Below, piece by piece: positions 46,417 to 56,100 of a DNA stretch of 64,000 nt (the stretch's first letter is position 1; each line of letters starts with the position of its first letter). Position numbers and translations under genes: made by a program. Source of the stretch: Streptomyces sp. GSL17-111 (GTDB taxonomy: Bacteria; Actinomycetota; Actinomycetes; Streptomycetales; Streptomycetaceae); assembly GCF_037911585.1 (NCBI RefSeq), contig NZ_JBAJNS010000001.1:4697501-4761500 (forward strand), written 5' to 3'. The notes beneath the pieces are model-generated. The model was not told where the DNA came from. It made no database searches and saw only the letters and a list, made by a program, of their open reading frames with translations.

Positions 46417-47469
46417 TCATGCAGCAGGCTGAGGCCCGACGACTGCTGGGTTGAGCCGGGCGAAGCCTTCCTGGCGCTGGTAGGGGAAGTACGGGTAGGG
46501 CGCCGTCTTGCTGCTCGCCGCATCGAGTTTCGCCATCTGGTCGGGCGTGAGCGTCCAGCCGACGGCGCCGAGGTTCTGGCGGAGCTGCTCCTCGTTGCGG
46601 GCGCCGATGATGACGGAGGAGACGGTCGGTCGCTGCAGCAGCCAGTTGATGGCGATTTGCGGAATGGTCTTGCCGGTCTCCTGTGCGATCTCGTCGAGGG
46701 TGTCGACCACGCGGTAGAGGTGCTCGTCCTCGACCGGCGGGCCGTAGTCCGCGGTGTGGTGGAGTCGGCTATTGGCCGGTAGCGGCTGGTCGCGGCGGAC
46801 TTTGCCGGTGAGCCGTCCCCAGCCGAGGGGGCTCCAGGCGAGGGCTCCGAGGCCCTGATCCAGCCCGAGGGGCATCAGCTCCCATTCGTAGTCGCGGCCG
46901 ATGAGGGAGTAGTAGACCTGGTGTGCGACGTAGCGCGGGTGGCCGTACCCCTCCGCGATCGCGAGGGACTTCATCGCCTGCCATCCGGAGAAGTTGGAGA
47001 TGCCGAGGTAGCGGATCTTTCCTGCTCGTACGAGACCGTCGAGTGTGGACAGGACTTCCTCGATCGGCGTGCCGGCGTCAAAGGCGTGCAGCTGGAACAA
47101 GTCGATGTAGTCGGTGCCGAGTCGACGCAGGGCGTCCTCGCATGCGGTGATCAGACGTGAACGGGAGGAGCCTGCATCGCCTGGGCCGTCGCCCATCGGC
47201 AGGCTGGTCTTGGTGGACACGATCACCTGGTCCCTGCGGCCTTTGATCGCTTGGCCCAGGACCTCCTCCGAGGCGCCGCCGGAGTAGACGTCGGCGGTGT
47301 CGAACATCGTGATCCCGGCGTCGAGACAGATGTCCACGAGACGGCGCGCTTCTTGCGCATCGGTGTTTCCCCAGGCGCCGAACAGCGGTCCTCGGCCTCC
47401 GAAGGTGCCGGCGCCGAAGCTCAGCGCGGGGACCTTGAGGCCGGATGCACCCAGCCGCCTGTATTCCAT
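46417..47469 (-). CDS. Aldo/keto reductase
   Basis: 350 residues with GAGAGGAAC before the ATG. MEYRRLGASGLKVPALSFGA opens an AKR barrel; the tetrad is visible as Asp/Tyr in FDTADVYSGGASEEVLG, Lys in IVSTKTS and His in DLFQLHAFD. GKIRYLGISNFSGWQ and VIIGARNEEQL (NADPH-binding) follow. It reduces aldehydes or ketones with NADPH. It is divergent from a TetR gene that probably represses both. Confidence 0.92.
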   Translation of the reverse strand: MEYRRLGASGLKVPALSFGAGTFGGRGPLFGAWGNTDAQEARRLVDICLDAGITMFDTADVYSGGASEEVLGQAIKGRRDQVIVSTKTSLPMGDGPGDAGSSRSRLITACEDALRRLGTDYIDLFQLHAFDAGTPIEEVLSTLDGLVRAGKIRYLGISNFSGWQAMKSLAIAEGYGHPRYVAHQVYYSLIGRDYEWELMPLGLDQGLGALAWSPLGWGRLTGKVRRDQPLPANSRLHHTADYGPPVEDEHLYRVVDTLDEIAQETGKTIPQIAINWLLQRPTVSSVIIGARNEEQLRQNLGAVGWTLTPDQMAKLDAASSKTAPYPYFPYQRQEGFARLNPAVVGPQPAA

Positions 47470-47511
47470 GGCTGTTCCTCTCTCGTTGACTGACCTGGCT
47501 AATGGTTCCAG

Positions 47512-47575
47512 AGTTCCGTTAGCGTGTCCCTCAACGTAGCAGGTGTAAGCACTTAACGAAACTGGAGTCCCGTTA
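47512..47575. promoter_or_regulatory. TetR operator with three AGTYCCGTTA half-sites
   Basis: AGTTCCGTTA (47512-47521) and AGTCCCGTTA (47566-47575) are direct copies differing at one base. TAACGAAACT (47554-47563) is an inverted copy. The last two form a 22-base near-palindrome with a GG centre that abuts the TetR start codon. The region lies between the divergent reductase and TetR genes. Confidence 0.65.
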
Positions 47576-48204
47576 TGGGGTTTGAGGGTGCGGATCCGGG
47601 AACCGTCCGTCCCGGAGGGCGCACGGCGCGGGTACGGGCGGCGGTGCTGCAGGCGGCTGGGGACGCCTTGGCGGAGCATGGCTTCGCCCACCTGGACCTC
47701 GCCGCCATCGCGAGCCGTGCCGAGGTGGGCAAGACCACCGTCTACCGCCGCTGGGGAACGGTGACCAGTCTGGTGGCCGACTTGCTGCTGGACATGGCCG
47801 AGCAGTCACTGCCACGTACCGAGACCGGCTCGCTGCTCGGCGATCTCAAGGCCAATGCTCGGCTCGTGCAGCGCACCTTGGCCGACCCGCGGCAGGGAGC
47901 GCTGTTCAAGGCAGTGATCGCGGCCGCCACCTGCGAGGCGAAGACGGCCGAGGCCCTGCACCGCTTCTACGACATCCGTGTCGAGGAGTGGGCACCCTGC
48001 GTCCAGCAGGCCATCGACCGGGGCGAGGTGCCTGAGGGCACCGATGTCCACGAGGTGATTCGTGCCGTCTCCGCCCCCCTCTACTACCGCCTGCTGACCA
48101 GTGGCGAGAGCCTCGACGAAGCCGCAGCAGACCGGGCCGCCGAGGCCGCCGCAGCTGCGGCGCGCGCGGGAGCATACCTGCGGGGCGAAGGAGGTCCTGC
48201 GTGA
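47575..48204 (+). CDS. TetR/AcrR-family repressor
   Basis: 209 residues. The helix-turn-helix is ALAEHGFAHLDLAAIASRAE, then VGKTTVYRRWGTVTSLVADL. The C-terminal part (LFKAVIAAATCEAKTAEALH) matches TetR_C_11/16-type ligand domains. The start codon overlaps the operator described above, pointing to autorepression and control of the divergent aldo/keto reductase. Confidence 0.9.
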   Translation: MGFEGADPGTVRPGGRTARVRAAVLQAAGDALAEHGFAHLDLAAIASRAEVGKTTVYRRWGTVTSLVADLLLDMAEQSLPRTETGSLLGDLKANARLVQRTLADPRQGALFKAVIAAATCEAKTAEALHRFYDIRVEEWAPCVQQAIDRGEVPEGTDVHEVIRAVSAPLYYRLLTSGESLDEAAADRAAEAAAAAARAGAYLRGEGGPA

Positions 48205-48250
48205 CCGGCTTCCCGTACCGTCGCCACATGCGGGTCACCGTGCGTGATCT

Positions 48251-48299
48251 CCGGGCCCGTACTAACGAGCGCGGCCGCGACCCGTTAGTACGGGCCCGG
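48251..48299. terminator. 17-bp bidirectional hairpin overlapping a stop codon
   Basis: A perfect 17-bp inverted repeat (48251-48267 with 48283-48299; arm CCGGGCCCGTACTAACG) with a 15-base loop separates the convergent TetR and lipoprotein genes. The right arm contains the stop codon of the lipoprotein gene (48285-48287). Confidence 0.75.
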
Positions 48300-48809
48300 C
48301 TCGTCGGTCGCCTCGTCCTCGGGCCGCTCCTCCTCGATCGGCTCGCCGTCGGGGCCGACGACGTACCACAGCCCGCCGAAGCCGTCGACGGCCTGGCCGC
48401 CGACATCGCCCGGTTCGGTGTCGGGCTCGTAGTAGTACAGGGGGTGGTCGTTGTAGGTGACGCCGGTGGTGCCGTCGGTGCGTTCCACCGTGCCCAGCAG
48501 GTCGGCGTCCACCCGGTCGCCCGCGTTCGGTTCGCCGTCCGTGGTCAGCGGGGGCCAGACCTCGGCGCAGGCCTCGTCGCAGGCGGACTCGCCGGGTGAG
48601 TCCGCTTCGAACATGTACAGCGCGTACCCGTCCTCGCCCACCAGGATGTCGCCGTAGGGGCTGGACTCCACCGCGACGGTCGCGGGGCCGGTGGCGTCCT
48701 CCGGGCTCGGGGGTCCGTCCTCACCGCCGTCGTCGCCGCAGCCGCCCAGCAGCAGCGCGGCGGCCGCCGCTCCCGCCGCCACGGCCTTTCCGTACGTCCG
48801 TCGCCGCAT
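48285..48809 (-). CDS. COG4315-type lipoprotein (secreted repeat of unknown function)
   Basis: 174 residues from ATG 48809 with GGAGGTG upstream. A lipobox LLLGGCG (Cys at about 24) marks a lipoprotein. The body has two COG4315 units: GDILVGEDGYALYMFEADSP with the Cys pair ACDEACAEVWPPLTT, and GVTYNDHPLYYYEPDTEPGD, then GGLWYVVGPDGE. The family is widespread outside actinomycete cells; its function is unknown, though a redox or metal-related role is often suggested. Confidence 0.88.
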   Translation of the reverse strand: MRRRTYGKAVAAGAAAAALLLGGCGDDGGEDGPPSPEDATGPATVAVESSPYGDILVGEDGYALYMFEADSPGESACDEACAEVWPPLTTDGEPNAGDRVDADLLGTVERTDGTTGVTYNDHPLYYYEPDTEPGDVGGQAVDGFGGLWYVVGPDGEPIEEERPEDEATDEPGPY

Positions 48810-48974
48810 GTCCGCACACCTCCGTCGGTCGGTCCGGCGGCCGGGGTGCGCCCCCGTCCGTCCGGAGCCGGGCTCACTCTTCCGCAGCCGGCGGAGCGGG
48901 CGGGGCAGGACACGGCCGCCCGCCGCGCACGCCGTTCGGACGGCGGACACCGACGCGGGGAGGCCGTCCGCGGT

Positions 48975-49664
48975 TCAGGGGACGAGCGCCAGCAGCCGGG
49001 ACACCAGCTCCGCGAAGGGGCTGTCCGGCGGCTCCTGGGCGATGACGTGCCGCACCAGAGTGGCCGTCTCCTCGTCCGTGGTGGCGGTGACGGCCGCCAA
49101 CGCCAGGAAGTCGTGGACGAGTTGACGCTCCAGCTCGGCACGGGGGACGGCCCGGTCCTGCAGCCAGGTCAGCGCCGTCGTCTCGGCGACGCCGACCCAG
49201 GAGCGGATGACGAGGGCCAGCCGGGGGCCGGGCGTGCCGACCCCGAGGTGGGAGAGCAGCTCCTCGTAGGCGCGCTGGCGCACGTGGTCGATCATGGCGT
49301 TGGCCTGGGCCGGTCCGATGGCCATGCCGCCGCGCAGCAGGGCGGAGAAGCCGGGGCCGTTCTTCGCGACGAAGTCGAAGTATCGGCCCATCACGCGCAG
49401 CAGCCGGGCGCCGAGCGGCCCTTCGCGCGGCTCCTGGAAGTGGTCGGCCAGCTCCTCGGCCGCCACGCGCACCGCCGCTTCGTAGAGGCTGTGCTTGCCG
49501 GGGAAGTAGTGGTAGACCAGCGGACGCGAGATGCCCGCCGCCGTCGCGATGTCGTCGATGGACACCTCGTCGGGCGAGCGTTCGCTGAACAGCTCCAGCG
49601 CCACCGTGATGAGCTGCTGCCGCCGCTCCTCCACACCCATCCTGCGCCGTACCCCGGTAGCCAT
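48975..49664 (-). CDS. TetR-family regulator
   Basis: 229 residues. The helix-turn-helix is SERSPDEVSIDDIATAAGIS, then RPLVYHYFPGKHSLYEAAVR. The ligand domain has FVAKNGPGFSALLRGG and WVGVAETTALTWLQDR. It is on the same strand as the biosynthetic cluster to its right, 74 bases after the PRPP synthetase gene, so it could be the last gene of that unit and regulate it; this is inference. Confidence 0.88.
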   Translation of the reverse strand: MATGVRRRMGVEERRQQLITVALELFSERSPDEVSIDDIATAAGISRPLVYHYFPGKHSLYEAAVRVAAEELADHFQEPREGPLGARLLRVMGRYFDFVAKNGPGFSALLRGGMAIGPAQANAMIDHVRQRAYEELLSHLGVGTPGPRLALVIRSWVGVAETTALTWLQDRAVPRAELERQLVHDFLALAAVTATTDEETATLVRHVIAQEPPDSPFAELVSRLLALVP

Positions 49665-49738
49665 GGGGCCACCCTAACGAGACGCGGGCGGGCGCGACAC
49701 CGCCCCCGAAGCCGTCCGGCCGGGGGCGGTGGCCGGTC

Positions 49739-50713
49739 TCAGAGGTCGCCCACGAGGGCGGCGACCGAGCCGTGCTCGAAGATCTCCCGCACCGCGTGGG
49801 CGAGCAGCGGCGCCACCGACAGCACGGTGATCTTGTCCAGCTCCACCTCGCTCGGGGTGGGGAGCGTGTCGGTGAAGACGAACTCGCTGACGCGGGAGTT
49901 CTTCAGTCGGTCGACGGCCGGTCCGGACAGGATGCCGTGCGTCGCGGCGACGATGACGCGTTCGGCGCCGTGCGCGTACAGGGCGTCGGCCGCCGCGCAG
50001 ATGGTGCCGGCGGTGTCGATCATGTCGTCGACCAGCACGCAGACCCGTCCCGCCACCTCGCCGACGACCTCGTGGACCGTCGCCTGGTTGGGGACGAGGG
50101 GGTCGCGGCGCTTGTGCACGATGGCGAGCGGCGCGTGCAGCCGGTCGCACCAGTGGTCGGCCACGCGGACGCGGCCCGCGTCCGGTGAGACGACGGTGAG
50201 CCGGTCGGCGTCGACGCGCTCGCGCACGTGGTCGGCGAGGACGGGCAGGGCGAACAGGTGGTCGACCGGCCCGTCGAAGAAGCCGACGATCTGGTCGGTG
50301 TGCAGGTCCACCGTCACGATGCGGTCGGCGCCGGCCGCGCTGAGCAGGTCGGCCATGAGGCGGGCCGAGATCGGCTCCCGCCCCAGGTGCTTCTTGTCCT
50401 GCCGGGCGTAGCCGTAGAACGGCACGAGGACGGTGATGCTCCGCGCCGAGGCCCGCTTCAACGCGTCGATCATGATGAGCTGTTCCATGATCCATTTGTT
50501 GATGGGGGCGGTGTGGCTCTGGAGGAGGAAGCAGTCGGCCCCGCGTACCGACTCCTCGTAGCGCACGTAGATCTCGCCGTTGGCGAAGTCGACGGCCTTG
50601 GTGGGCACCAGGCCGGTGCCGAGGTGGCCCGCGATCTTCTCGGCCAGCTCCGGGTGCGAACGCCCGGAGAAGAGGAGGAGCTTGCGCTCCTCGCGCTGCA
50701 CGGTCCCGCTCAT
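49739..50713 (-). CDS. prs: Ribose-phosphate pyrophosphokinase (PRPP synthetase)
   Basis: 324 residues. Signatures: LLFSGRSHPELAEKIAGHLG, the ATP loop FYGYARQDKKHLGREPISAR, VTVDLHTDQIVGFF and the PRPP loop VLVDDMIDTAGT. It makes PRPP from ribose 5-phosphate and ATP. It differs from housekeeping Prs in detail and lies at the end of a biosynthetic operon that also encodes uracil phosphoribosyltransferase, whose substrate is PRPP. It is probably a dedicated paralogue. The gap to the preceding gene is 43 bases. Confidence 0.92.
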   Translation of the reverse strand: MSGTVQREERKLLLFSGRSHPELAEKIAGHLGTGLVPTKAVDFANGEIYVRYEESVRGADCFLLQSHTAPINKWIMEQLIMIDALKRASARSITVLVPFYGYARQDKKHLGREPISARLMADLLSAAGADRIVTVDLHTDQIVGFFDGPVDHLFALPVLADHVRERVDADRLTVVSPDAGRVRVADHWCDRLHAPLAIVHKRRDPLVPNQATVHEVVGEVAGRVCVLVDDMIDTAGTICAAADALYAHGAERVIVAATHGILSGPAVDRLKNSRVSEFVFTDTLPTPSEVELDKITVLSVAPLLAHAVREIFEHGSVAALVGDL

Positions 50714-50756
50714 GTGGTGTGTCCTGCCTTCCGGTGGTCCGAAGCCTGCGGCACGC

Positions 50757-51842
50757 TCACGCGAGGGTGGGGTAGTCGGTGTAGCCCCGGTGGTCGCCGC
50801 CGTAGAAGGTGCCCTCGTCCAGCGCGTTGTACGGGCCTCCGGCGCGGATGCGCGCGGGCAGGTCCGGGTTGGCCAGGAAGAGGGCGCCGAGGGCGACGGC
50901 GTCGGCCAGCCCCTCCTCCAGCACCTCGGCGGCGACCTCGGGGGTGACGGCGCCGGCCTGCGCGTCCCGGTGCGGGTTGAGGACGAGCGCACCCTGCCAC
51001 GCCTCGCGCACCGTCCGCGTCACCGGGCGGCACTGGGCCTCCATCACGTGGAGGAAGGCCAGCGGCGGCAGCGCCCGCAGCAGCGCGCCGTACAGCTCGT
51101 CGGTGTCGCTCTCGACGATGTCGTTGTACGGGTTGGCGGGGGAGACGCGCAGGCCGACGCGGTCGGCGCCGATCGCCTCGGCGGCGGCCTCGGCCACCTC
51201 GACGGTGAGCCGGATGCGCCCGGCGAGGTCGCCGCCGTAGCCGTCGGTGCGGTGGTTGGTGTTGTCGGAGAGGAACTGGTGCAGCAGGAAGCCGTTCCCC
51301 GCGTGCAGCTCGACCCCGTCGAACCCGGCGTCGACCGCCCGGCGGGAGGCGTCGGCGAAGTCCTCGACGGTGGCGGCGATCTCCTCGACCGTCAGCTCGT
51401 GCGGCACCTCGTAGTCCGTCATGCCCTGCGGCGTGAAGCACTGCCCGCCGGCGGCCAGCGGCGAGGGCGCGACGGAGCGGTGGGCGCTCGGGTAGAGGGA
51501 CGGGTGGCCGATGCGCCCGGAGTGCATCAGCTGCACGACGATGCGGCCCCCGGCGGCGTGGACCGCGTCGGTGACCTGCCGCCAGGACGCGGTCTGCTCG
51601 TCGGTGTGCAGGCCGGGGGTGTTGAGGAAGCCCTGGCCGACCTGGCTGGGCTGCACGCCCTCGGTGACGATGAGCCCGGCCTGCGCCCGCTGGGCGTAGT
51701 ACTCGGCCATCAGGGGCGTGGCGAGGCCGTCCACGGTCGCCCGGTTGCGGGTCATGGGCGCCATGACGAGGCGGTTGCGCAGGGCGATCTTGCCCAGGGT
51801 CAGGGGCTCGAACAGCGCGGAGTGCGGTGGGGTGGCGGTCAT
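50757..51842 (-). CDS. Old Yellow Enzyme-type NADH:flavin oxidoreductase
   Basis: 361 residues. ALFEPLTLGKIALRNRLVMA, then PMTRNRA opens the FMN barrel. QLMHSGRIGH, the substrate pair HAGNGFLLHQFLSDNTNHR and DGYGG are intact (family HGAxGYLxxQFL, NxRxDxYGG), followed by PDLPARI. OYEs reduce activated C=C bonds or oxidise the reverse. It lies in the C-glycoside cluster between the PsuG-like and Prs genes, so it probably acts on the heterocycle; this is inference. Confidence 0.92.
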   Translation of the reverse strand: MTATPPHSALFEPLTLGKIALRNRLVMAPMTRNRATVDGLATPLMAEYYAQRAQAGLIVTEGVQPSQVGQGFLNTPGLHTDEQTASWRQVTDAVHAAGGRIVVQLMHSGRIGHPSLYPSAHRSVAPSPLAAGGQCFTPQGMTDYEVPHELTVEEIAATVEDFADASRRAVDAGFDGVELHAGNGFLLHQFLSDNTNHRTDGYGGDLAGRIRLTVEVAEAAAEAIGADRVGLRVSPANPYNDIVESDTDELYGALLRALPPLAFLHVMEAQCRPVTRTVREAWQGALVLNPHRDAQAGAVTPEVAAEVLEEGLADAVALGALFLANPDLPARIRAGGPYNALDEGTFYGGDHRGYTDYPTLA

Positions 51843-51893
51843 GTGGGCCGTCCTTCGGTCGGTGGGTGGTCGGGTGGTGGGTGGGTGCGGGCG

Positions 51894-52847
51894 TCAGGAG
51901 GGCCGCGCGCGGCGCAGCCGGGCGTGGGCGGCGGCGAGCCGCCCGCCGACCTCCGCCGTGCTGATCAGCACGGCCATGTTGGCCTCGGCCGTCCGGCCGT
52001 CGGTGGCCCGGTCGACCGCGCGCATCAGGTACTTGGTGATCGCCTGGCCAAAGACGCCGTCGCGTTCGGCGGCCTCCAGAGCCTCCGCGATGGCCGCCTC
52101 CGTCTCGGCTCGGTCCACCGCGTCCTCGGCGCGCGGCGGCGTCGTCACCAGGACGCCGCCGGGTGCGCCCGCCGCCCAGTGGTTCTCCACGACGCGCGCG
52201 ACCACGTCCGCGTCGTCGATCCGGTGCGGGCTGCGGATGCCGCTGGAGACGCAGTAGAAGGCCGGGAAGTCGTCGGAGCGGTAGGAGATCACCGGGACGC
52301 ACTGCGTCTCCAGGTACTCCATCGTCAGCCGCAGGTCGAGGATCATCTTCGCCCCGGCGCAGACCACGGCCACCTTGGAGCGGGTGAACTGGATGAGGTC
52401 GGAGGAGACGTCCATCGACGACTCGGCGCCCCGGTGGACGCCGCCGATCCCCGCCGACGAGAAGAACGGGATGCCGGCAAGCTCGGCCGCGACGACCGAG
52501 GAGGCGACCGTCGTCGCACCCGTCCCGCCGCGCGCGAGGACGACCGGCAGGTCCCGGCTGCTGACCTTCGGGATGCCGGACGCCTGCGCGAAGCGCTCGA
52601 TCCGCTCCTCGCTCATGCCGACGACGACGCGGCCCTCGTCGATGCAGATCGTCGCCGGGACCGCGCCGCCCGCCCGGACGGCGTCCTCGACCTTCTTCGC
52701 GGTCGCGGCGTTGTCCGGATAGGCCAGGCCGTGGGTGATGACGTTGGACTCCAGGGCGACGACCGGCTCCCCGGCGTGCAGGGCCTCCCGCACCTCCTCG
52801 CTGTACTCCAGCGGGATCGTGGTGCGCGGGGCGGTGTGTTCGGGCAT
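51894..52847 (-). CDS. psuG: Pseudouridine-5'-phosphate glycosidase-family C-glycosidase (PsuG/IndA type)
   Basis: 317 residues from ATG 52847, 11 bases after the tautomerase stop. The family pattern is clear: PVVALESNVITHGLAYPDNA, then TICIDEGRVVVGMS, SSRDLPVVLARGGTGATTVA, FFSSAGIGGVHRGAESSMDV and SRSKVAVVCAGAK-like FTRSKVAVVCAGAKMILDL. PsuG reversibly joins ribose 5-phosphate to C5 of uracil. Homologues next to indigoidine-type synthetases (IndA, and the minimycin/oxazinomycin enzyme) attach ribose 5-phosphate to the glutamine-derived ring by a C-C bond. That is the expected role here. Confidence 0.92.
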   Translation of the reverse strand: MPEHTAPRTTIPLEYSEEVREALHAGEPVVALESNVITHGLAYPDNAATAKKVEDAVRAGGAVPATICIDEGRVVVGMSEERIERFAQASGIPKVSSRDLPVVLARGGTGATTVASSVVAAELAGIPFFSSAGIGGVHRGAESSMDVSSDLIQFTRSKVAVVCAGAKMILDLRLTMEYLETQCVPVISYRSDDFPAFYCVSSGIRSPHRIDDADVVARVVENHWAAGAPGGVLVTTPPRAEDAVDRAETEAAIAEALEAAERDGVFGQAITKYLMRAVDRATDGRTAEANMAVLISTAEVGGRLAAAHARLRRARPS

Positions 52848-52858
52848 CGGATGCCGCC

Positions 52859-53089
52859 TCAGTTTCCGTAGTCGGGGGTCTTGATGAGCAGGTCGGGACG
52901 GGCGCTGATCTCCGGCGCGTCGACCCTCTCCCGCCACTGCGCCGGGTCGACGGCCTCCAGGGCGACGGAGACGACGTTCTCCGGCACCTCGAAGTGCTCG
53001 ACGACGAGGCGGGTGACGGCGTCCGCCAGCCGCTGCTTCTGCTCGGGCGTGAAGTCGCGGGGGTAGTGCTTGAGGCTCACGTGGGGCAT
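52859..53089 (-). CDS. PptA-like tautomerase (4-oxalocrotonate tautomerase superfamily)
   Basis: 76 residues. The chain begins MPHVSLKHYPRDFTPEQKQR, so after Met removal Pro1 is the catalytic base, as in the E. coli PptA type (MPHIDIK...). ALEAVDPAQWRERV and LLIKTPDYGN complete the family. It should interconvert enol and keto forms of a small acid or lactam. It lies between the synthetase and C-glycosidase genes, so a tautomer of the synthetase product is a reasonable substrate; this is inference. Confidence 0.85.
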   Translation of the reverse strand: MPHVSLKHYPRDFTPEQKQRLADAVTRLVVEHFEVPENVVSVALEAVDPAQWRERVDAPEISARPDLLIKTPDYGN

Positions 53090-53181
53090 GACTGCTGCTC
53101 CTCGGTGGATCGGGCGTGCCCGGTGCCCGGCCGCGCGGGCCGGGCACCGGACACGTGTCTCACGGTGCGGCGGGCGCGGGC

Positions 53182-56100
53182 TCAGCCGCCGATGCGCTCG
53201 CGGATCGCCGACGCCAACTCGCCGACGCCCTGTTCCTTCAGCACGCTGTAGTGGTCGCCGTCGAGGTCGACGATGGTGGGCCGGGGCCCGTCGCCGTCGA
53301 TGGTGCCGTCCTCGATGAACGAGTACTCGTCCCCGGTGGCGCGGAAGATCGTCACCGGGGCGCGCAGCTTGCGCTCGGCCATCTCCTCGAAGGTGTACTC
53401 GAACTGGTAGGTCTCGCCGACGATGCGGGTGATCCGCCGGATCGTCTGCTCGTCCAGCGCGGGCACGACCTCCTCGATGAAGTCGACGAAGCTGTCCTCG
53501 TCACGCGACCTGGCGAGACAGCGCTCCAGGTCCTCACCGCCGAGCGAGGCGACGAAGACGGAGAACAGGATCGCCACGTAGGCCGGGTTGTCGAACGAGG
53601 ACTGCCGGCCGAACATGTCGCCGTCCGCCCACCGGATGCTCGGGTTGCCCGGGCAGATGAGCAGGACGTTCTCCACCTCCTTGCCCAGCTGCTCCAGCTG
53701 CCAGGCCGTCTCGAACGCCACCCGGGCACCGAAGGAGTAGCCCCACAGGGTGTAGGGGCCCTCCGGCTGCACGGACAGGATCTCCGAGACGTCGGCCGAG
53801 GCCATCTCCCGGATCGTCCGGTAGGGCACCTCACCGGCGTTGATGCCGTAGGCCTGGACGCCGTAGAACGGCCGTCCGCCGCCGGCCTCGCCGCTCAGCA
53901 GCCGCAGGTTCATCGGATACCCACCGAGCCCCGGCCAGCAGAAGACGGGCCGCTTCGCCGCGCCGCCCTCCACCTGCCCGGACCCCTCGGTGGGGCGGCC
54001 GTTGAGCAGCAGCAGCCGCGAGGACGACTCCTCCGTGTCGTTCTCGATGCGGGCGGCCAGCTCGCCCAGCTTCGGGCACTGGAAGACGCTCTGCATCGGC
54101 AGCCGCGTCCCGAACTCCCGGTTCACCTTGTTGATGAGCGACACGGCGATGAGGGAGTTGCCGCCGGAGGCGAAGAAGTCGTCCTCCACCGAGACGTGGT
54201 CGTACTTCAGGGCCTTGCCCCACTCCTTGGCCAACCAGCGCTCCGCCCGCGTGCCCGGCGCCACGTACGGCGTGGTGACCTCGGCGGAGGTGACGGCGTC
54301 GGAGGCGGCCAGCGCCTTGCTGTCGACCTTGCCGTTCGCCGTCAGCGGCAGCTCGGACAGGACGAGGACCTGGTTGGGCAGCATGTAGTCGGGCAGGATG
54401 CCGGCCAGCTCGTCCTTGATCATCTCGGCCGGGCCCTTCATGTGGACCGCGTCCTCGTGCATGCCCTCGCTGGCCAGCTGCTCCTCGCTGACCCGGCCGC
54501 CGACGAAGAAGTACAGCGGGCCGGTGTCGAAACCGCTGCCGGTGAGGATGTCGTCCATCCGCCGCGCGGCCGGCAGCGGGTTGCCCGTCTTGGAGCTGTA
54601 GCCCGCCGACATGAAGCCCAGGCCGAGCCCGGACGCCTGGAGGTGGTGCAGCTTGGCCCCCAGGCTCACGTACTCCAGCCACGGCTCCGGCGCCCGGCTG
54701 ACGGCGGTGATGCCGAAGCCGGCCCGGTCGTAGACGGCCTGGTTGATCGCGATGACGTGCTTGGACTGCACCAGCTCGTCCGAGATCCGCTCCAGCGCGC
54801 CGTCCGCGTAGCGGTACTGGCCCTCGGGGAGCCCGGCGACGCGGTCGCCGTGCGCCTGGACGAACACCTCCGTCGGGTCCGCCTGGGGCCGCCCGTCCGC
54901 GGCGCGGATCTCGAAGGTGCCGAGGTAGTAGTCCTCCGCCGCCACGTCCAGCCGCTCGCGCACCGACTCCCGGTACTCCAGCGGGCGGATGTCGAGCCCG
55001 TACTCCGGCAGCACCTCCTCGAACAGCCCGACCATGTGCCCGGCCTCGAACTCCAGCACCTCGCGGATGTTGTTCTTGTACACCGGCTCGATCGCGCTGC
55101 GCTTGCCCGAGAAGTGCACCACCAGCCGCCCGGGCGGCACCTCGGGTGTGCCGGGTATCGCCACCAGCGTGTGGTCGGCCGGGTGGTAGTAGTAGACGCC
55201 CGCCTCGACGCCGCACTCCAACCCGCCGGTCTCCAGGTACATCTGGGTCGCGTACAGGGCGCCGGGGGAGGCGTGCGCGTACTTCGGCAGCAGCCGCTCG
55301 TCACTGTGGAACTGGCCGAACCAGCGCAGGACCGTCCCCAGCTCCGGGAACGTCAGCTCCTCCAGCGGCCGGGAGCGCGCCGCCCCGCCGCGCGGGGCCA
55401 GCAGGCTGAGCAGGTCCTCCCGGACGACGTCGCCGCCCTCGTAGAAGCGGTACGTCTTGCGGGCGAACGCGCGGCGCCGCTGCTCGGCCGGCTCCGCGCG
55501 GCCCGGCAGCGCCAGCACCGGGCGCCCCCCGGCGTCCTCGCGCAGACCGGCGCCCGACAGCTGCGCCTTCACCTGGAGCTTGCTCGACTTGGACATGTGG
55601 TGGCCGCCCTGGACGCCCTGGTCCATCAGGGCGGCCTCCTTCGGGTTCAGCTCCACACAGGCGACCAGCCGCTGGAACCCGGTCCGCGCGTCGTCGGTCA
55701 CCAGGGCCGCCGCCCGGCGCACCCAGGTGTGCTCCTCGATCGCGAGGGCGATCTCCTCCAGCTCCACCCGGTAGCCGCGCAGCTTGACCTGGTTGTCGGC
55801 CCGGCCCGCGAACTGGATGGTGCCGTCCGGGTTCCAGGAGGCCAGGTCCCCGGTGCGGTAGAGCCGCTCGGTGGGGACGAACGGGGACGCCACGAAGCGT
55901 TCCCGCGTCTGCTCCGGCTTGTGGAGGTAGCCCCGGGCGAGCTGGACACCGCCGATGTACAGCTCACCGGTCTCCCCGATGCTCGCGGGGGCCATGTTCT
56001 CGTCGAGGATGTAGCACTGCGTGCTGTCCACCGGTATGCCGATGGGCACCGAGCCGGCGCCCTCCTCCAGCGTCTCCGGGTCCGTCAGGTACGCCGTCGC

